From NCBI GenBank assembly GCA_012839145.1, contig DUNY01000233.1, forward strand, positions 1 through 18,134: a stretch of DNA of 18,134 bases, in the 5' to 3' direction. The notes beneath the pieces were generated by a model, which saw only the letters and a list, made by a program, of their open reading frames with translations, ran no database searches and was not told the DNA's origin. This DNA comes from Thermoanaerobacterales bacterium. GTDB taxonomy: Bacteria > Bacillota > Thermosediminibacteria > Thermosediminibacterales > Tepidanaerobacteraceae. Position numbers and translations under genes: made by a program. Below, piece after piece: positions 17,330-18,134 of the stretch. How positions within the stretch are numbered: the first letter of the stretch is position 1; each line of letters opens with the position of its first letter.

Positions 17330-18134
17330 ATGAGTATTCAAGTTTATGTTAACGGTCAATATTTTCCAAAGGAAGAAGCGAAGATTTCTGTCTTTGATCA
17401 CGGATTTTTGTATGGGGATGGTATTTTTGAAGGAATAAGGGCGTATGACGGTAAGGTTTTCAGGCTAAAGGAGCACATAGATAGGTTGTATAACGGGGCA
17501 AAGGGAATCATGCTTGACATCTCTCTTACAAAAGAAGAAATGGCAGAAGTCGTATTGGAAACCCTACGCAAGAATGAGCTCAGAGATGCCTATATAAGAT
17601 TGGTGGTATCCCGTGGAACCGGTGACTTAGGTCTTGACCCGGGGAAGTGTCAAAAACCCACTATTATATGTATTACTGACAAAATCGTGCTTTACCCTGA
17701 AAAGCTTTACAATGAAGGAATGGAAATCATAACAGCGGCAACTCGAAGAAATCGTCCTGAGGGCGTGAATCCTCAGATGAAATCCCTAAACTACTTAAAT
17801 AACATTATGGCAAAAATAGAAGCAAATTTAGCCGGAGTGCCGGAAGCCTTGCTGCTAAATACTGAAGATTATGTTGCAGAGTGTACAGGTGATAATATTT
17901 TTATAGTTCGAGACGGGGTTTTGATTACTCCTCCACCTTATGTTGGAATATTAGTGGGAATCACCAGGGATGCAATTATGGAATTAGCAGAAAAAATCGG
18001 GGTGAAAGTGGAAGAAAAAGTCTTTACGAGATTTGAAGTTTTCACAGCTGATGAGTGTTTCCTATCAGGCACGGCAGCAGAAGCAATCCCTGTAGTCAAA
18101 GTAGACGGACGCACAATTGCTAACGGCAAACCGG
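17330..18134 (+). CDS. ilvE: Branched-chain amino acid aminotransferase, 3' end outside window
   Basis: This PLP enzyme of fold type IV transfers amino groups between glutamate and the 2-keto acids of Val, Leu and Ile. The 268 codons present begin MSIQVYVNGQYFPKEEAKISV. They include FDHGFLYGDGIFEGIRAY, RLVVSRGTGDLGLDP, the PLP lysine Lys151 in NPQMKSLNYLNN, EALLLNTEDYVAECTGDNIF and FLSGTAAEAIPVVKVDGR. Family members are about 285-310 residues, so only the last 20-40 are missing. D-amino acid aminotransferase and aminodeoxychorismate lyase share the fold, but the ilv context and the length of the SGTAAE region favour IlvE. AAAGGAGG lies upstream of the ATG (17330). It is probably cotranscribed with isozyme 2 under the Ile T-box. 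Confidence 0.93.
   Translation, partial: MSIQVYVNGQYFPKEEAKISVFDHGFLYGDGIFEGIRAYDGKVFRLKEHIDRLYNGAKGIMLDISLTKEEMAEVVLETLRKNELRDAYIRLVVSRGTGDLGLDPGKCQKPTIICITDKIVLYPEKLYNEGMEIITAATRRNRPEGVNPQMKSLNYLNNIMAKIEANLAGVPEALLLNTEDYVAECTGDNIFIVRDGVLITPPPYVGILVGITRDAIMELAEKIGVKVEEKVFTRFEVFTADECFLSGTAAEAIPVVKVDGRTIANGKP

Overview
The window reads as low-GC Gram-positive (Firmicutes) chromosome, most likely from the class Clostridia and possibly a thermophilic or anaerobic lineage. The evidence is the Firmicutes-type order of a YtoI-like gene, dnaE, pfkA and pyk, AGGAGG-type ribosome binding sites, frequent TTG/GTG starts, AT-rich intergenic DNA, and T-box and ykkC-family RNA leaders in front of amino-acid genes. 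I cannot name the species. All genes lie on the + strand.

Region 1 (1-6626) is housekeeping: the C-terminal part of a CBS/hotdog protein, the DNA polymerase III alpha subunit dnaE, a 64-residue hypothetical protein, then pfkA and pyk, which catalyse the two main control points of glycolysis. dnaE carries one in-frame TAA (1473-1475) between its PHP and polymerase domains, with conserved sequence continuing in the same frame on both sides.

Region 2 (6627-7236) is a compound regulatory leader. A good promoter is followed by a ykkC-subtype-2 aptamer (best read as a ppGpp riboswitch) with an overlapping terminator. A possible second promoter comes next, then a full T-box leader whose specifier looks like CTC (Leu), with its own antiterminator and terminator.

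Region 3 (7237-15141) is the branched-chain amino acid cluster ilvB-ilvN-ilvC, a 369-base gap filled with inverted repeats, then leuA-leuC-leuD-leuB with overlapping or nearly touching genes. Region 4 (15142-18134) has its own promoter and a second T-box whose specifier looks like ATC (Ile), then a second acetohydroxyacid synthase gene and ilvE, which runs off the right edge. ilvD (dihydroxyacid dehydratase) is not in the window.

The most interesting pattern is a fit between enzyme and regulator. The acetohydroxyacid synthase behind the Leu T-box has Leu471 where the family normally has the Trp that favours 2-ketobutyrate. The one behind the Ile T-box keeps that Trp (Trp476). This suggests one isozyme specialised for the pyruvate route (Val/Leu) and one for the 2-ketobutyrate route (Ile), each controlled by the matching tRNA, with the Leu/Val unit also gated by the starvation alarmone ppGpp.
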